Origin: Propionibacteriaceae bacterium UBA6238
Lineage (GTDB): Bacteria > Actinomycetota > Actinomycetes > Propionibacteriales > Propionibacteriaceae
Direction: 5' to 3'
Assembly (NCBI GenBank): GCA_002441465.1
Contig: DJWE01000003.1
Location: forward strand, 1,702 to 65,701
DNA length: 64,000 nt
The position numbers were made by a program, and so were the translations under genes. Of this stretch, positions 1 to 8,426 are shown piece by piece. Under the pieces are notes generated by a model that did no database searches, was not told the DNA's origin, and was given only the letters and a program-made list of their open reading frames with translations. The number at the start of each line of letters is the position of its first letter. The stretch's first letter is position 1.

Positions 1-504
1 AAGTTCGCCGCGGCCGGCAAGCCGACCAACAAGAAGGACATGGCCCTGCAGGCGACCGCCTACGGCAACGTCTACGTCGCCCGGGTGGCGATGGGCGCCG
101 ACCCGCAGCAGACCCTGAAGGCGTTCCGGGAGGCCGAGGCCTACGACGGGCCGAGCCTGATCCTGGCCTACAGCCACTGCATCGCCCACGGCATCGACAT
201 GCGCAAGGGCCTCGACCAGCAGTACGCGGCGGTGGCGTCGGGCCACTGGCCGCTGATGCGGTACAACCCGGTGCTGCGCGCTGCGGGCAAGAATCCGTTC
301 CTGCTCGACTCGCCGCGTCCGCGGATGCCGCTGCGCGACTACCACACGAAGGAACTGCGCTTCCGGATGTTGATGAACTCCGACCCCGAAGCTGCCGAAC
401 GCCTGCTCGCCCTCGGGCAGGAGCAGGTGAACCGGCGTTGGGCGGAATACGAGGAGATGGCGACCCGCGGCGCCGAGCGGTTCGCCGAGGTGGCAGGAGG
501 CTGA
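1..504 (+). CDS. nifJ: Pyruvate:ferredoxin (flavodoxin) oxidoreductase, C-terminal end (partial)
   Basis: The reading frame is open from base 1, so only about the last 167 residues are present; the family is usually near 1,170-1,200 residues. The enzyme oxidatively decarboxylates pyruvate to acetyl-CoA and passes electrons to ferredoxin or flavodoxin in the cytoplasm. The visible part carries the family stretch YSHCIAHGIDM, followed by the usual helical tail with PRMPLRDY and a run of Glu/Arg-rich helix. The stop at 502-504 is one base before the next ATG, so the two genes are almost certainly co-transcribed. It implies at least facultatively anaerobic metabolism. Identification is strong; the missing N-terminus prevents checking the iron-sulfur and thiamine sites. 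Confidence 0.93.
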   Translation, partial: KFAAAGKPTNKKDMALQATAYGNVYVARVAMGADPQQTLKAFREAEAYDGPSLILAYSHCIAHGIDMRKGLDQQYAAVASGHWPLMRYNPVLRAAGKNPFLLDSPRPRMPLRDYHTKELRFRMLMNSDPEAAERLLALGQEQVNRRWAEYEEMATRGAERFAEVAGG

Positions 505-505
505 G

Positions 506-1519
506 ATGGACACGACGTACCTCGGAATGGACCTGCGCAGCCCGTTGGTGGCTTCCGCCGGCCCGCTCTCACAGACCGTGGACGGGGTGAAGGAGCTCGC
601 CGACACCGGGCTCGGAGCGGTGGTGCTGTACTCGTTGTTCGAGGAGCAGGTGCTGGCCCAGGCCGAACGGGACACGCTGTTGGAGGAGCTGAACTCCGAG
701 TCGTTCCCCGAAGCCACCAGCTACTTCCCCGACATCGTCGATCCCGAGGCCACCAGTCCGGCACAGGCCTACCTGAGCCTGGTCGAGCGCGCCTCCGCCG
801 CGATCGACATTCCCCTGATCGCCAGCCTGAACGCCACCGGGACGGGCAGCTGGGTGAGCTTCGCCCAGGATCTGGCGGACGCGGGCGCTTCGGCGCTCGA
901 ACTCAACATCTACTTCGTCCCCGGCGACGTGACGCTGCCCGGAGCGGACGTGGAGGCTCGGCACCTGGAGATCGTGTCAGCGGTGAAGCAGGCGGTGAAC
1001 ATCCCGGTCGCGGTGAAGCTGTCGCCGTTCTTCTCCAGCGTGGGCAACTTCGCGCTGCAGCTGGTCGAGGCCGGCGCGGACGGGCTGGTGTTGTTCAACC
1101 GCTTCCTGCAGCCCTCGGTGGACGTCGAGCAGCTGGCCGTGGTCCCGGGGGTGAGCCTGTCCTCGCCGGCGGACGCGAAGGTCCCGCGCACCTGGATCGC
1201 CACCCTGCGCAACCGCACCCCGGTGTCGCTCGCGGCCACCTCGGGCGTGGAGACCGCCGACGACGTCGCCGCCTACCTGCTGGCAGGTGCCGACGTGGTG
1301 ATGACCACGTCCTCGCTGGTCCGCCACGGCGCCGGCTATGCGCGCAAGCTGCTCGCCGGGCTGGATGACTGGATGACCCGCAAGGAGTTCACCTCGGTGG
1401 CCGACTTCCGCGGATTGCTCGCGGTGCCGTCCGCGACGGACGCGAGCGAGCAGGCGCGAGCCGGCTACGTCGCAGCCCTGGAGCGAGCGAAGTCGACCTA
1501 CGGGTCGCTGCGCGCTTGA
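506..1519 (+). CDS. Dihydroorotate dehydrogenase-like FMN protein (nifJ partner)
   Basis: 337 residues with a class-1 dihydroorotate-dehydrogenase-type TIM barrel, starting MDTTYLGMDLRSPLVASAGP, with VAVKLSPFF in mid-barrel and a GVETADDVAAYLLAGADVV phosphate-binding end. The start ATG lies behind AGGAGG at 495-500, inside the end of nifJ. Proteins of this subgroup sit next to nifJ in many anaerobes and are annotated as DHOD-like, but they are not the pyrimidine enzyme as far as neighbours show; there is no other pyr gene here. A redox role tied to pyruvate oxidation is inference. Alternative: a genuine class-1 DHOD. The 3' end is followed by a 25-bp inverted repeat. Confidence 0.85.
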   Translation: MDTTYLGMDLRSPLVASAGPLSQTVDGVKELADTGLGAVVLYSLFEEQVLAQAERDTLLEELNSESFPEATSYFPDIVDPEATSPAQAYLSLVERASAAIDIPLIASLNATGTGSWVSFAQDLADAGASALELNIYFVPGDVTLPGADVEARHLEIVSAVKQAVNIPVAVKLSPFFSSVGNFALQLVEAGADGLVLFNRFLQPSVDVEQLAVVPGVSLSSPADAKVPRTWIATLRNRTPVSLAATSGVETADDVAAYLLAGADVVMTTSSLVRHGAGYARKLLAGLDDWMTRKEFTSVADFRGLLAVPSATDASEQARAGYVAALERAKSTYGSLRA

Positions 1520-1521
1520 GC

Positions 1522-1586
1522 GTGGACCGAGTTCGGAACCGTCCCCAGGTCGGTCCGGGCCGGGGACGGTTCCGAACTCGGTCCAC
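1522..1586. repeat. Perfect 25-bp inverted repeat at a convergent gene junction
   Basis: Bases 1522-1546 are exactly complementary to 1562-1586, with a 15-base loop. The arm core, GAGTTCGGAACCGTCCCC, recurs twice more at 31442-31497 with the arms in the opposite order. It lies between the stop codons of the DHOD-like gene and the convergent TetR gene, so it could terminate both transcripts. The recurrence with reversed arm order suggests a REP-like or miniature mobile element more than an ordinary terminator. Confidence 0.85.
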
Positions 1587-1595
1587 CCCACCGGG

Positions 1596-2234
1596 TCACT
1601 CCACCAGCGCGGCGCGCAGCGCTGCGTCCAGCCATTCTCGGTAAGCCGGGACGCTCCACCCCTCGACGCCGACCAGCTGGCTGAACACCTGCGGGTGGCC
1701 GAGGCTCCAGATGGTGGCCGCCACCGCGTGCTGGGGAAGATCACGCGCGCCCGGCTTGGCTCCGAGCTGGCGGGCCGCCAGGCCGTAGTTCGCCAACCGC
1801 CGGGACGCCCGTTCCTGCTCCAGTTCGGCCACCGCCTCGTCGACCGCAGCCGCCTGGTGGATCAGCCGAAGTACCGGCGCCACCCGAGGGTGGGCGTCGG
1901 CGAACCAGTCCGCCAGCATCCCGACGAACTCCGCCGCCGTGGTTGTCTCGTCCCCTCGCTCGGCCAGGAACTCCGGCACCGGGCGCGGGGCTCGTGGCCC
2001 GGACGCCGCTCGGTCCAGCACGGCATCCAGCACGTCCCGCTTCGAGCCGACCGTGTTGTACACGGTCTGAATGGCCACCTGCGAACGATCCGCGATCGCG
2101 GAGATCGACGTGCCCACGTAGCCGTCGCGCAACATCAGCTCCGCGGCAGCCTCGACGATTCGGGCCCTGGTGCTGGCGGTGTGCCGGGCGTGCGCGGTGT
2201 CCGATGCGTACTTCGGGCCATTGTTCGAGGGCAC
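1596..2234 (-). CDS. TetR family transcriptional regulator
   Basis: 212 residues with a TetR helix-turn-helix near residues 20-65 (RARIVEAAAELMLRDGY, then GTSISAIADRSQVAIQTVYNTVGSK) and a variable ligand-binding half rich in aromatic and Ala residues. The GTG start is only four bases from the first of two palindromes in the divergent promoter, so the transcript may be leaderless and the gene autorepressed. It is divergent from a flavin monooxygenase, the usual arrangement for a repressor and its detoxification target. The ligand cannot be predicted. An alternative start downstream would cut into the first helix. Confidence 0.9.
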   Translation of the reverse strand: MPSNNGPKYASDTAHARHTASTRARIVEAAAELMLRDGYVGTSISAIADRSQVAIQTVYNTVGSKRDVLDAVLDRAASGPRAPRPVPEFLAERGDETTTAAEFVGMLADWFADAHPRVAPVLRLIHQAAAVDEAVAELEQERASRRLANYGLAARQLGAKPGARDLPQHAVAATIWSLGHPQVFSQLVGVEGWSVPAYREWLDAALRAALVE

Positions 2235-2238
2235 GGCC

Positions 2239-2275
2239 TTAGAATAGCATTCTAAATATTAGAACGCAGTTCTAA
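2239..2275. promoter_or_regulatory. Twin TetR-type operators
   Basis: Two 17-bp palindromes, TTAGAATAGCATTCTAA at 2239-2255 and TTAGAACGCAGTTCTAA at 2259-2275, share the form TTAGAAY-N3-RTTCTAA. Their centres are 20 bp apart, about two helical turns. They occupy the whole AT-rich stretch between the divergent TetR and monooxygenase genes, so one repressor would block both promoters. Confidence 0.85.
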
Positions 2276-2291
2276 CGCGAGGAGGTGCTCG

Positions 2292-3377
2292 ATGTCCACG
2301 AAGAAACCGGAGGTCATCGTGATCGGAGCCGGACAGGCGGGACTCGCCGCCGGCCACCACCTGGCCCGACGCGGAGTTGGATTCCTCATCCTCGACGCCG
2401 AAGCCCACGTCGGCGACCAGTGGCGGCGGCGCTGGGACTCGCTACGGCTGTTCACTCCCGCGAAGCACTCCGGACTGCCGGGCGCCGCCTGGCAACGACC
2501 CGGGTCGGATCGTCCCGGCAAGGACGACACCGCCGCCTACCTCGCCGGCTATGCCGCCCGATGGCAGCTGCCGATCCGCTCGGCATGCCCGGTCAGCCAC
2601 GTCTCGTACGACGGCGCGGACTTCGTGGTGACCACCCCGGACGACCAGCTCCGCAGCCCGAACCTGATCGTGGCGACGGGAGCCGCCACCGTCCCCCACA
2701 TTCCCGACGTCGCCACCGACTGCGCGGCGCGGATCGCCCAGCTGCACTCCAGCGGGTACCGCAACCCCGGCAGCGTCCCCGGCGCCCGTGCGCTGGTGGT
2801 TGGGTTCGGCACGTCCGGCGCCGAGATCGCGCTCGAACTCGCCGAGTCTGGCCGCGAAGTCGTCCTGGCCGGACGCCCCACGCCCGTGATCCCGGGCCCG
2901 CTGCTTGCCGTCGCCGGCGATCTGTGGTGGCTGTTGCTCACCCGGGTGTTCACCCGCGCGACACCGATCGGGCGTCGGATGGCGCCCGTGGCAACCGCGC
3001 ACGGCGCACCCCTGATCGGCATCTCGCCACGCCTGCTGCGCGACGCGGGAGTCCAGCGCGCAGGCCGGCTGGAGACGACCATCGACGGGAAGCCCGTTGT
3101 CGACGGCGAGCCGCTCGACGTGGACGCCATTGTCTGGTGCACCGGGTTCCGTGGCGACTTCGGCTGGCTCGACCTGGCCGGCCTGGAGTTCGACGAACGC
3201 GGCTACCCGATCGCGCCGTTCGGGATCCCCGGCGACCCGCCAGGACTCGGCTTCGTCGGCATGCCGTTCCAGGCCCGGCTCGCCTCCCCACTGCTCGGTG
3301 GGGTCGGCGAGGACGCGGAGCACGTGGTCGGCACACTGCTCGCCACCCGTCCGATTCGCGGCGCGGCACCTGCCTGA
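2292..3377 (+). CDS. Flavin-containing monooxygenase / NAD(P)-FAD oxidoreductase
   Basis: 361 residues. The N-terminal Rossmann motif VIGAGQAGLAAGHHLARRG (about residues 9-27) binds FAD, and a second GFGTSGAEIALELAESGREV (near 175) binds NADPH. The downstream DAIVWCTGFR resembles the FMO/CzcO family signature near the C-terminus. Such enzymes use NADPH and O2 to oxygenate small lipophilic substrates, or act in metal and thiol redox. GAGGAGGTG at 2279-2287 is a strong ribosome site before ATG 2292. Divergence from a TetR gene with shared operators suggests induction by a toxic substrate, which cannot be named from the sequence. Confidence 0.85.
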   Translation: MSTKKPEVIVIGAGQAGLAAGHHLARRGVGFLILDAEAHVGDQWRRRWDSLRLFTPAKHSGLPGAAWQRPGSDRPGKDDTAAYLAGYAARWQLPIRSACPVSHVSYDGADFVVTTPDDQLRSPNLIVATGAATVPHIPDVATDCAARIAQLHSSGYRNPGSVPGARALVVGFGTSGAEIALELAESGREVVLAGRPTPVIPGPLLAVAGDLWWLLLTRVFTRATPIGRRMAPVATAHGAPLIGISPRLLRDAGVQRAGRLETTIDGKPVVDGEPLDVDAIVWCTGFRGDFGWLDLAGLEFDERGYPIAPFGIPGDPPGLGFVGMPFQARLASPLLGGVGEDAEHVVGTLLATRPIRGAAPA

Positions 3378-3470
3378 ACCGGCCGGTCCGCAGGGCGCCC
3401 TTCGGTCGGGCACGGTTCACCACTACAGTGAATCGTGGTCCCGCCGCGAAGGAAGGTGTCCCGAAGCAGC

Positions 3471-4859
3471 ATGACGCAGGACGTTCAGGACGAGGTCGTC
3501 CCGGCTACTGAGCCGCTCACGCATACCAAACCGCTCACCATCGCGGAGTTCACCGACAACTACGGCCCCGCGCACAGCGGACTGCTCTACGCCGTCCAGT
3601 TCCTGGAGGAGCAGGTCCTGGCCGCCGGCCACAAGGTGCTCCTGGTCGCGCCGGAGGCGAAGGGGCCCAATCCCCACGCGAAGAACCCGAACCGGCGCGA
3701 GATCCGGCTGCCCAGCGTGCCGATCCCGGGCACCCAGATCCGGCTCAGCATGGGCCAGGACTTCGACTACCGGCTGGCCCAGATGGTGGCGAACCCGCCG
3801 GACATCATCCACGTGCACGGCATGGGCGCGATCGGCCTGCTGGGCATGTGGACGGCGCAACGCACGGGCAAACCGCTGGTGATCACCTGGCACACCGACC
3901 TGGAGGCCTACGCCGAGCACTACTGGCACGTGGTGCCGTTCCTGAACGCGGCCTACAAGGTCTACGCGATGCACCTGGAGAAGAGCTGGGCGCAGCTGAA
4001 GAAGATGAAGGTCAAGCCGCCACGTCGAGGCCGGGCGCAGGTGGAGCTGCTCACCCTGGCCGCCAACATGCTCACCGACGCCGACCTGGTCACCACGCCG
4101 TCGGACAAGACCGCGAAAAGGGTGCTGGAGATCGCTCCGTCGGCGAAGGTCCGGGTGGTGCCGAACGGAACCGACGCCCTGCCCGAACTGCCCCCGATCT
4201 CGAAGGGACGCGGCCCCCGGTTGATCTATGTGGGCCGGATCTCGCTGGAGAAGGGGATCGGCCTGATGCTGGACGCGTTCGAGCTCGTCCGCGACCAGAT
4301 TCCCGACGCCGAGCTGATGATCGTCGGCGACTGGAAGGAGACCCCCCGGAAGCTGCGCCACCGTCTGCAGCGCGCAGCCCGATTCGGCGGGGTGAAGCTG
4401 CCCGGGCAGATCCAGCGGGAGAAGCTCGGCGCCTACTACGCGGCCGGGGACGCGTTCGTGTTCGCCTCCCTCACCGACACCCAGGCACTGGTCCTGCACG
4501 AGGCAGCGCACGCGGGCCTGCCGTTCGTGATGGTGGATCACGAGCTGCGGCTGGTTATCGACCCGGGGGTGAACGCCACCTTGGCCCGGCCCAACCCGGT
4601 CTCGCTCGCCGGGGCGATGATCAGCATGCTGGGCGCCTTGAAGGATCCAGCCTTCGCCGCCGCCGCGAGCGCGCGAAGCAGGGAGATGGCCGCGCGCTGG
4701 ACGATCGCGAACCAGTCGAAGGAGTTCGTGGAGATCTACGAATCCCTCGCCGCAGGCCGGCCCGTCCCGCTCACCGAAGGCCTCGAACCCGACTACGGGC
4801 GCCGGGTGTTCCCCGGACGTACGGTGACCGCCCCGTTCCCCTACGACCGGCTCGAGTAG
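3471..4859 (+). CDS. Glycosyltransferase family 4
   Basis: About 462 residues, cytoplasmic or membrane-peripheral, GT-B fold. The N-terminal half shows the acceptor-side GPAHSGLLYAV and IIHVHGMG (DxHVH type). The C-terminal half has LIYVGRISLEKGI (donor-site Arg/Lys), MIVGDWKETP and a glutamate-containing TDTQALVLHEAAHAGLPFV. It resembles alpha-glucosyl/mannosyl transferases that build glycolipids. GTG codons at 3435 and 3456 are in frame, but ATG 3471 with an upstream AAGGAAGG fits best. It converges on and overlaps by 19 bp the end of a GT2 gene; the two may serve the same envelope glycan, but nothing fixes donor or acceptor. Confidence 0.85.
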   Translation: MTQDVQDEVVPATEPLTHTKPLTIAEFTDNYGPAHSGLLYAVQFLEEQVLAAGHKVLLVAPEAKGPNPHAKNPNRREIRLPSVPIPGTQIRLSMGQDFDYRLAQMVANPPDIIHVHGMGAIGLLGMWTAQRTGKPLVITWHTDLEAYAEHYWHVVPFLNAAYKVYAMHLEKSWAQLKKMKVKPPRRGRAQVELLTLAANMLTDADLVTTPSDKTAKRVLEIAPSAKVRVVPNGTDALPELPPISKGRGPRLIYVGRISLEKGIGLMLDAFELVRDQIPDAELMIVGDWKETPRKLRHRLQRAARFGGVKLPGQIQREKLGAYYAAGDAFVFASLTDTQALVLHEAAHAGLPFVMVDHELRLVIDPGVNATLARPNPVSLAGAMISMLGALKDPAFAAAASARSREMAARWTIANQSKEFVEIYESLAAGRPVPLTEGLEPDYGRRVFPGRTVTAPFPYDRLE

Positions 4860-5953
4860 GCCCCCGTCCCGGCGGGACCCGTCCTCGCGGGAACCCAGTG
4901 GTCCGACCGACCGCGCCGCCCAGGACGAGCCCCTGGGCGGCGCTCGAACACCACCTGGCGCTGCACCACGTAGCCCACGACGAACAAGCTGACCTCGGTC
5001 ACCAGCTTCGCCACCACCAGCCCGAGTAGTGGTGTGAGCCCTTCCATCAGGACGAGGTTGGCCGCCAGGATGGCCCCGGCGAGCAGGGCGTAGCGGCGGG
5101 CGGACCGCCACAGCGGCACCGTCCTGGCCCCGAAGACGAGGTGCCGGTTGGCCAGGAAGTTCGCGGTGGCGCTGACCAGCCGGGCAATCACGATCGCGGC
5201 GGCGAGGCTGCCCAGCACCGGGACGAGCAGGAAGAGCAGGGCGGCGTCGAGCGCGAAGCCTCCCAGCGAGGACGCGGCGTAGCCGAACAGCGGACGCAGC
5301 ACCCGCAGCGAGTCCCGCAACGGACGGAAGTGCGAGGACGCGTTCTGGTCCAGGTAGACCGTGGCGATCTCCACCTGGCGAAGCTCGAGGCTCTCCCGAC
5401 CGGCCCGCAGGAGCAGATTCAACTCGTACTCGAAGCGTTCGCCCGGCACCTGCGCCAACCACGCCAGCATGCGGTGCGGGTAGCCCCGCAATCCGGTCTG
5501 GGTATCGACGACCTTCACACCGGTAGCCAGCGCGAACAGGGCCGCCGTCACGCGGTTGCCGAAGCGGCTGCGCAACGGCACCCGTCCGGTGAACCGGCGC
5601 ACGCCGAGCACCAGGTCGACCTCGGGATCGTCGAGGGCGGCCGCGACTCGCAAGATGTCCAGCAGGGTGTGCTGGCCGTCGCTGTCTGCACACACCACCG
5701 CCTGTCCGGGGTGATGGGCGCGGATGTGGGCGAAGCCGGTGCGCAGCGCGGCACCTTTGCCTCGGTTCTGCCGGTGCGTGAGCACCTCGGCGCCAGATCG
5801 CCCGACCTGGGCGAACAGCGGAGCGTAGCCGGCCCCGCTGCCGTCGTCGACGACCACCACTTCGACGTCGTCGACCCAGGCTAGGTCGTGGGCGAGCTGG
5901 ACCAGGCGCCGGTCGGGCTCGTAGCTGGGAATGAGCACGATCACCGGGCTCAC
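4841..5953 (-). CDS. GT2 polyprenyl-phosphate glycosyltransferase fused to GtrA-like membrane domain
   Basis: 370 residues. Residues 1-220 are a DPM1/DPG-type GT2 domain: IVLIPSYEPD, VVVVDDGSGAG, CADSDGQH (DxD-like metal site) and FEYELNLLLRAG. Residues about 225-345 contain four hydrophobic segments of a GtrA-type module with the typical FLANRHLVF and GYVVQRQVVF. The fusion would load a sugar onto undecaprenyl phosphate and help flip it. Its ATG overlaps the stop of the upstream phosphodiester glycosidase by four bases, so it is the last gene of the five-gene operon. The C-terminal Arg/Pro/Gly tail is unconserved-looking and converges on the GT4 gene. Confidence 0.88.
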   Translation of the reverse strand: MSPVIVLIPSYEPDRRLVQLAHDLAWVDDVEVVVVDDGSGAGYAPLFAQVGRSGAEVLTHRQNRGKGAALRTGFAHIRAHHPGQAVVCADSDGQHTLLDILRVAAALDDPEVDLVLGVRRFTGRVPLRSRFGNRVTAALFALATGVKVVDTQTGLRGYPHRMLAWLAQVPGERFEYELNLLLRAGRESLELRQVEIATVYLDQNASSHFRPLRDSLRVLRPLFGYAASSLGGFALDAALLFLLVPVLGSLAAAIVIARLVSATANFLANRHLVFGARTVPLWRSARRYALLAGAILAANLVLMEGLTPLLGLVVAKLVTEVSLFVVGYVVQRQVVFERRPGARPGRRGRSDHWVPARTGPAGTGAYSSRS

Positions 5954-6879
5954 CCGGCCACGTAGAGGATGTCGCTGGTGGCCCGCTCGTCGCCGCGGCC
6001 CAGTGGGTCGTTGACCAGCGTTCCGTTGAAGATCATCGTCGAGGAGCCGCCGCCGTCCAGGTTGTAGGCGACGACGGCGCCGAGATCGGCGAAGAGCTGG
6101 GCGAACTCGCTCATCGTGACGCCGCGGCTGTAGCCAGCGCTGCGTCCGTCCACCACGACGAAGAGGAAATGGTTGCCGGCCACCATCCCCACGCCGGTTC
6201 GAGGCTGGCGCCCCTGGACGGAATGGTTGCCGAAATTGGTGTCGATCTCGATCTCGTCAATGCCCGCGATCACCGCCCCGTCCTGCACCAGCCCTGGCCC
6301 GAACGAGAGGGTGTTCCACACCCCGTCGGCAAGCAGCTCAGCGGCGTTGGTGGTGGTCTCGTCGTAGAGCCGGATCGAGCCGTCGACCCCGAAGGCAAGA
6401 CCCTGCCTTGCGCCCCGGTCGCGGTAGGCGACGCCGTTGCGGATCACGATCCCGGTGTCGCGGAAACCGTAGTAGTCGCCGTTGATGGCGAGCACGGCGC
6501 CGGCCTTCTCGGCGATGTCAGAGGGGTCGGCGACGATGTTCTCGCCGAACTCGTCCTGGGCAAACGCGGAGCGGACGATGGTCGCGTCGCTGACCGTGAT
6601 GTCCGCCACGAACCATGCCAGGGCGTCGCCGCCCGACCCGCTGGTGTGCTTCGTGACGGAGATGGACGCCGTGTCGGAGCGGTAGCCGTCCGAGCTGAAC
6701 GAACCGTTGGTGGCCTCCTCCGCTGCGGCGACGTCGGATTCGATCGTGGAGGTGTTGGTGGCCTCGACGTGCTCGATCACGTAGCGGTCCAGGGCCCAGG
6801 CGGTGCCGGTGCCCACGACGAACAGGGTGCCGAGGCCACCGGCCAGGAACGCCCGCCGGGTGTGCCTCATCACGGTCAT
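5950..6879 (-). CDS. Exported phosphodiester glycosidase (NAGPA domain)
   Basis: 309 residues. It opens with RHTRRAFLAGG followed by a hydrophobic stretch, a twin-arginine-type signal or signal anchor. The rest matches the NAGPA fold known from GlcNAc-1-phosphodiester alpha-N-acetylglucosaminidase: GAVLAINGDYYGFRD, GQGLAF-like region, RTGVGMVAGNHFLFVVVDGR and AYNLDGGGSSTMIFNG near the end. Family members cleave sugar-phosphodiester links outside the membrane and often accompany exopolysaccharide or teichoic-type polymers. It follows the beta-helix lipoprotein gene by seven bases and overlaps the GT2 gene, so it belongs to the VTC operon. Substrate here is inferred only as a surface phosphoglycan. 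Confidence 0.88.
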   Translation of the reverse strand: MTVMRHTRRAFLAGGLGTLFVVGTGTAWALDRYVIEHVEATNTSTIESDVAAAEEATNGSFSSDGYRSDTASISVTKHTSGSGGDALAWFVADITVSDATIVRSAFAQDEFGENIVADPSDIAEKAGAVLAINGDYYGFRDTGIVIRNGVAYRDRGARQGLAFGVDGSIRLYDETTTNAAELLADGVWNTLSFGPGLVQDGAVIAGIDEIEIDTNFGNHSVQGRQPRTGVGMVAGNHFLFVVVDGRSAGYSRGVTMSEFAQLFADLGAVVAYNLDGGGSSTMIFNGTLVNDPLGRGDERATSDILYVAG

Positions 6880-6886
6880 GGCGCGA

Positions 6887-8401
6887 TCACCCTCGGCCGT
6901 CGGGCCCGCCGGCCCGGCCGCCGCCCATGCCGTTGGAGGCGCCCTCGCCTGCGGTCACGGTGCTCACCGCGCCGCCATCCACTTGGACCTCGTAGGATTC
7001 TCCTGTCGTGATCGAGGAGTCGGCGACGACCAGCGAGCCGATCGTCTTGGTGGCGGTGTAGGTGGCGATGGTCTGGCCGTCCTTCACGATCGTGACGGTC
7101 TGCCCCGCCGATACCTGGCTGCTGAATGTGACCGCGACCCAGCCGGTCGCCGAATCGGTGCCGGGCGTCTCGGCCATTCCGGCGCTGCCGCCAGCGAGCA
7201 GAGTGCCTCCGCTGACCGTGATGCCGCCGTTGGAGTCGAGCGCCCCGTTCCCGTTGTTCGTCGGGCCGTGGACGACAGTGGTGCCACCGCTGATCTCGAT
7301 GGTGCCGTTGGAGTCCAGGCCGTCGCCCTCAGCGTCCACGGTGAGGCTACCGCCACTGATCGACAGCAGTGAACCGTCGACGCTCATGCCCCCGCCCCCA
7401 CCGCCTTGACCGGAATCGGTCGTCGAGCCCTGAGTGGCGTTCAGGCCGTCGTCGGAGGACGTCACGGCGATCTCGCCGCCGGAGACCAGCAGGTTGGCGC
7501 CCTCAAGCCCCTCGTTCGACGTGGTGATCGTGACGGTGCCGCCCTCGACGGACAGGTCGCCCTCGGCGTGCATACCGTCGTCCCCGGCAGACACCTCGAC
7601 GGTGCCACCGGTGATCTGGATGTAGCCGACGGTGTCGTCCTCCTCGTTGTCTGACTTCAAGCCGTCACCGGTAGCGGTGACGCTCACCGTGCCGCCGGCC
7701 ACGATCAGGTAGTCCTTGCCGCGGATGCCGTCGTCCGCGGCGGTCACGGTGATCGTGCCGGACAGGATGACCAGACCGTCCTTGCTGGCGATGCCGTCGT
7801 TGGTGTTACCGGTGACGCTCAGCTCTCCGCTGCCGCCAATAGTGAGATCGGCCATCGAGAACAGCGCGGCGTTCGGCGCGTCGTCGGCAGAGGTGTCGTA
7901 GCCGGTGCCGTCGACCAGGCTGTTGGACGAGCCGTCGGCGAGGATCACCACGACCTCATCGGCTTCGCTGACGGTCAGGGCGGAGCCGGCGCCACTGGTG
8001 ATGGACGCGTCGTCCAGCACGAGCTTCACCGTGCCGTCGTCCGGGCTGTTCACGACGACCTGGCCGTCGCTGAGCGTGCCGGACAGGAGGTAGGTGCCCG
8101 GCGCGGTGATCGTGACGGTGTCGCCTTCGATGCTCACACCGTCGGACGATGTGGTCGCCGAAGCGCCGTCGGCGAGCGTGATCGTGATCGCATCGGACGC
8201 GTCGTAGTCGACGTCGTTGCTGTCGGCGTGACTGTCGACGTTGTCGGCAAACAGGGCCGCAGCGGAGGTCGAGGTGCCGGTCGAGGTGGCCGTGCCCGTG
8301 GTCGTCGTGGTGGCGGCGGTGCACGCGGTGAGCGCAACTCCGGCCACGATGGCCACGATCGCGGCGCTCACCTTGTGGATGATCGTGTGATCGGTCTGCA
8401 T
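6887..8401 (-). CDS. Beta-helix carbohydrate-binding lipoprotein (Cthe_2159/DUF4353 type)
   Basis: 504 residues. A short signal peptide ends in VAGVALTAC, a lipobox, so it should be a surface lipoprotein. From about residue 65 onward it is a series of short repeats such as ISGGTVEVSAGDDGMHAEG, VEGGTVTITTSNEGLEG and ISGGSLTVDAEGDGLDSNG, with recurring D-G motifs. That is the parallel beta-helix of the Cthe_2159 family, whose characterised member binds polysaccharide and calcium. A later small beta-domain and a Gly-rich tail follow. It sits between the VTC gene and the phosphodiester glycosidase, suggesting it holds or recognises the polymer made by the operon. Asp-rich turns imply metal binding. 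Confidence 0.85.
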   Translation of the reverse strand: MQTDHTIIHKVSAAIVAIVAGVALTACTAATTTTTGTATSTGTSTSAAALFADNVDSHADSNDVDYDASDAITITLADGASATTSSDGVSIEGDTVTITAPGTYLLSGTLSDGQVVVNSPDDGTVKLVLDDASITSGAGSALTVSEADEVVVILADGSSNSLVDGTGYDTSADDAPNAALFSMADLTIGGSGELSVTGNTNDGIASKDGLVILSGTITVTAADDGIRGKDYLIVAGGTVSVTATGDGLKSDNEEDDTVGYIQITGGTVEVSAGDDGMHAEGDLSVEGGTVTITTSNEGLEGANLLVSGGEIAVTSSDDGLNATQGSTTDSGQGGGGGGMSVDGSLLSISGGSLTVDAEGDGLDSNGTIEISGGTTVVHGPTNNGNGALDSNGGITVSGGTLLAGGSAGMAETPGTDSATGWVAVTFSSQVSAGQTVTIVKDGQTIATYTATKTIGSLVVADSSITTGESYEVQVDGGAVSTVTAGEGASNGMGGGRAGGPDGRG

Positions 8402-8426
8402 GGTCGTTTCCTTCTCGGGTTGATGG

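Noticed and set aside
506..1744. Long open frames on the opposite strand of the DHOD-like gene
   Set aside because: High GC creates long antisense frames. They have low-complexity Arg/Gly/Pro composition and no start signals.
3423..5693. 756-residue frame on the minus strand
   Set aside because: It overlaps the well-supported GT4 and GT2 genes and reads as Arg/Gly/Pro-rich noise.
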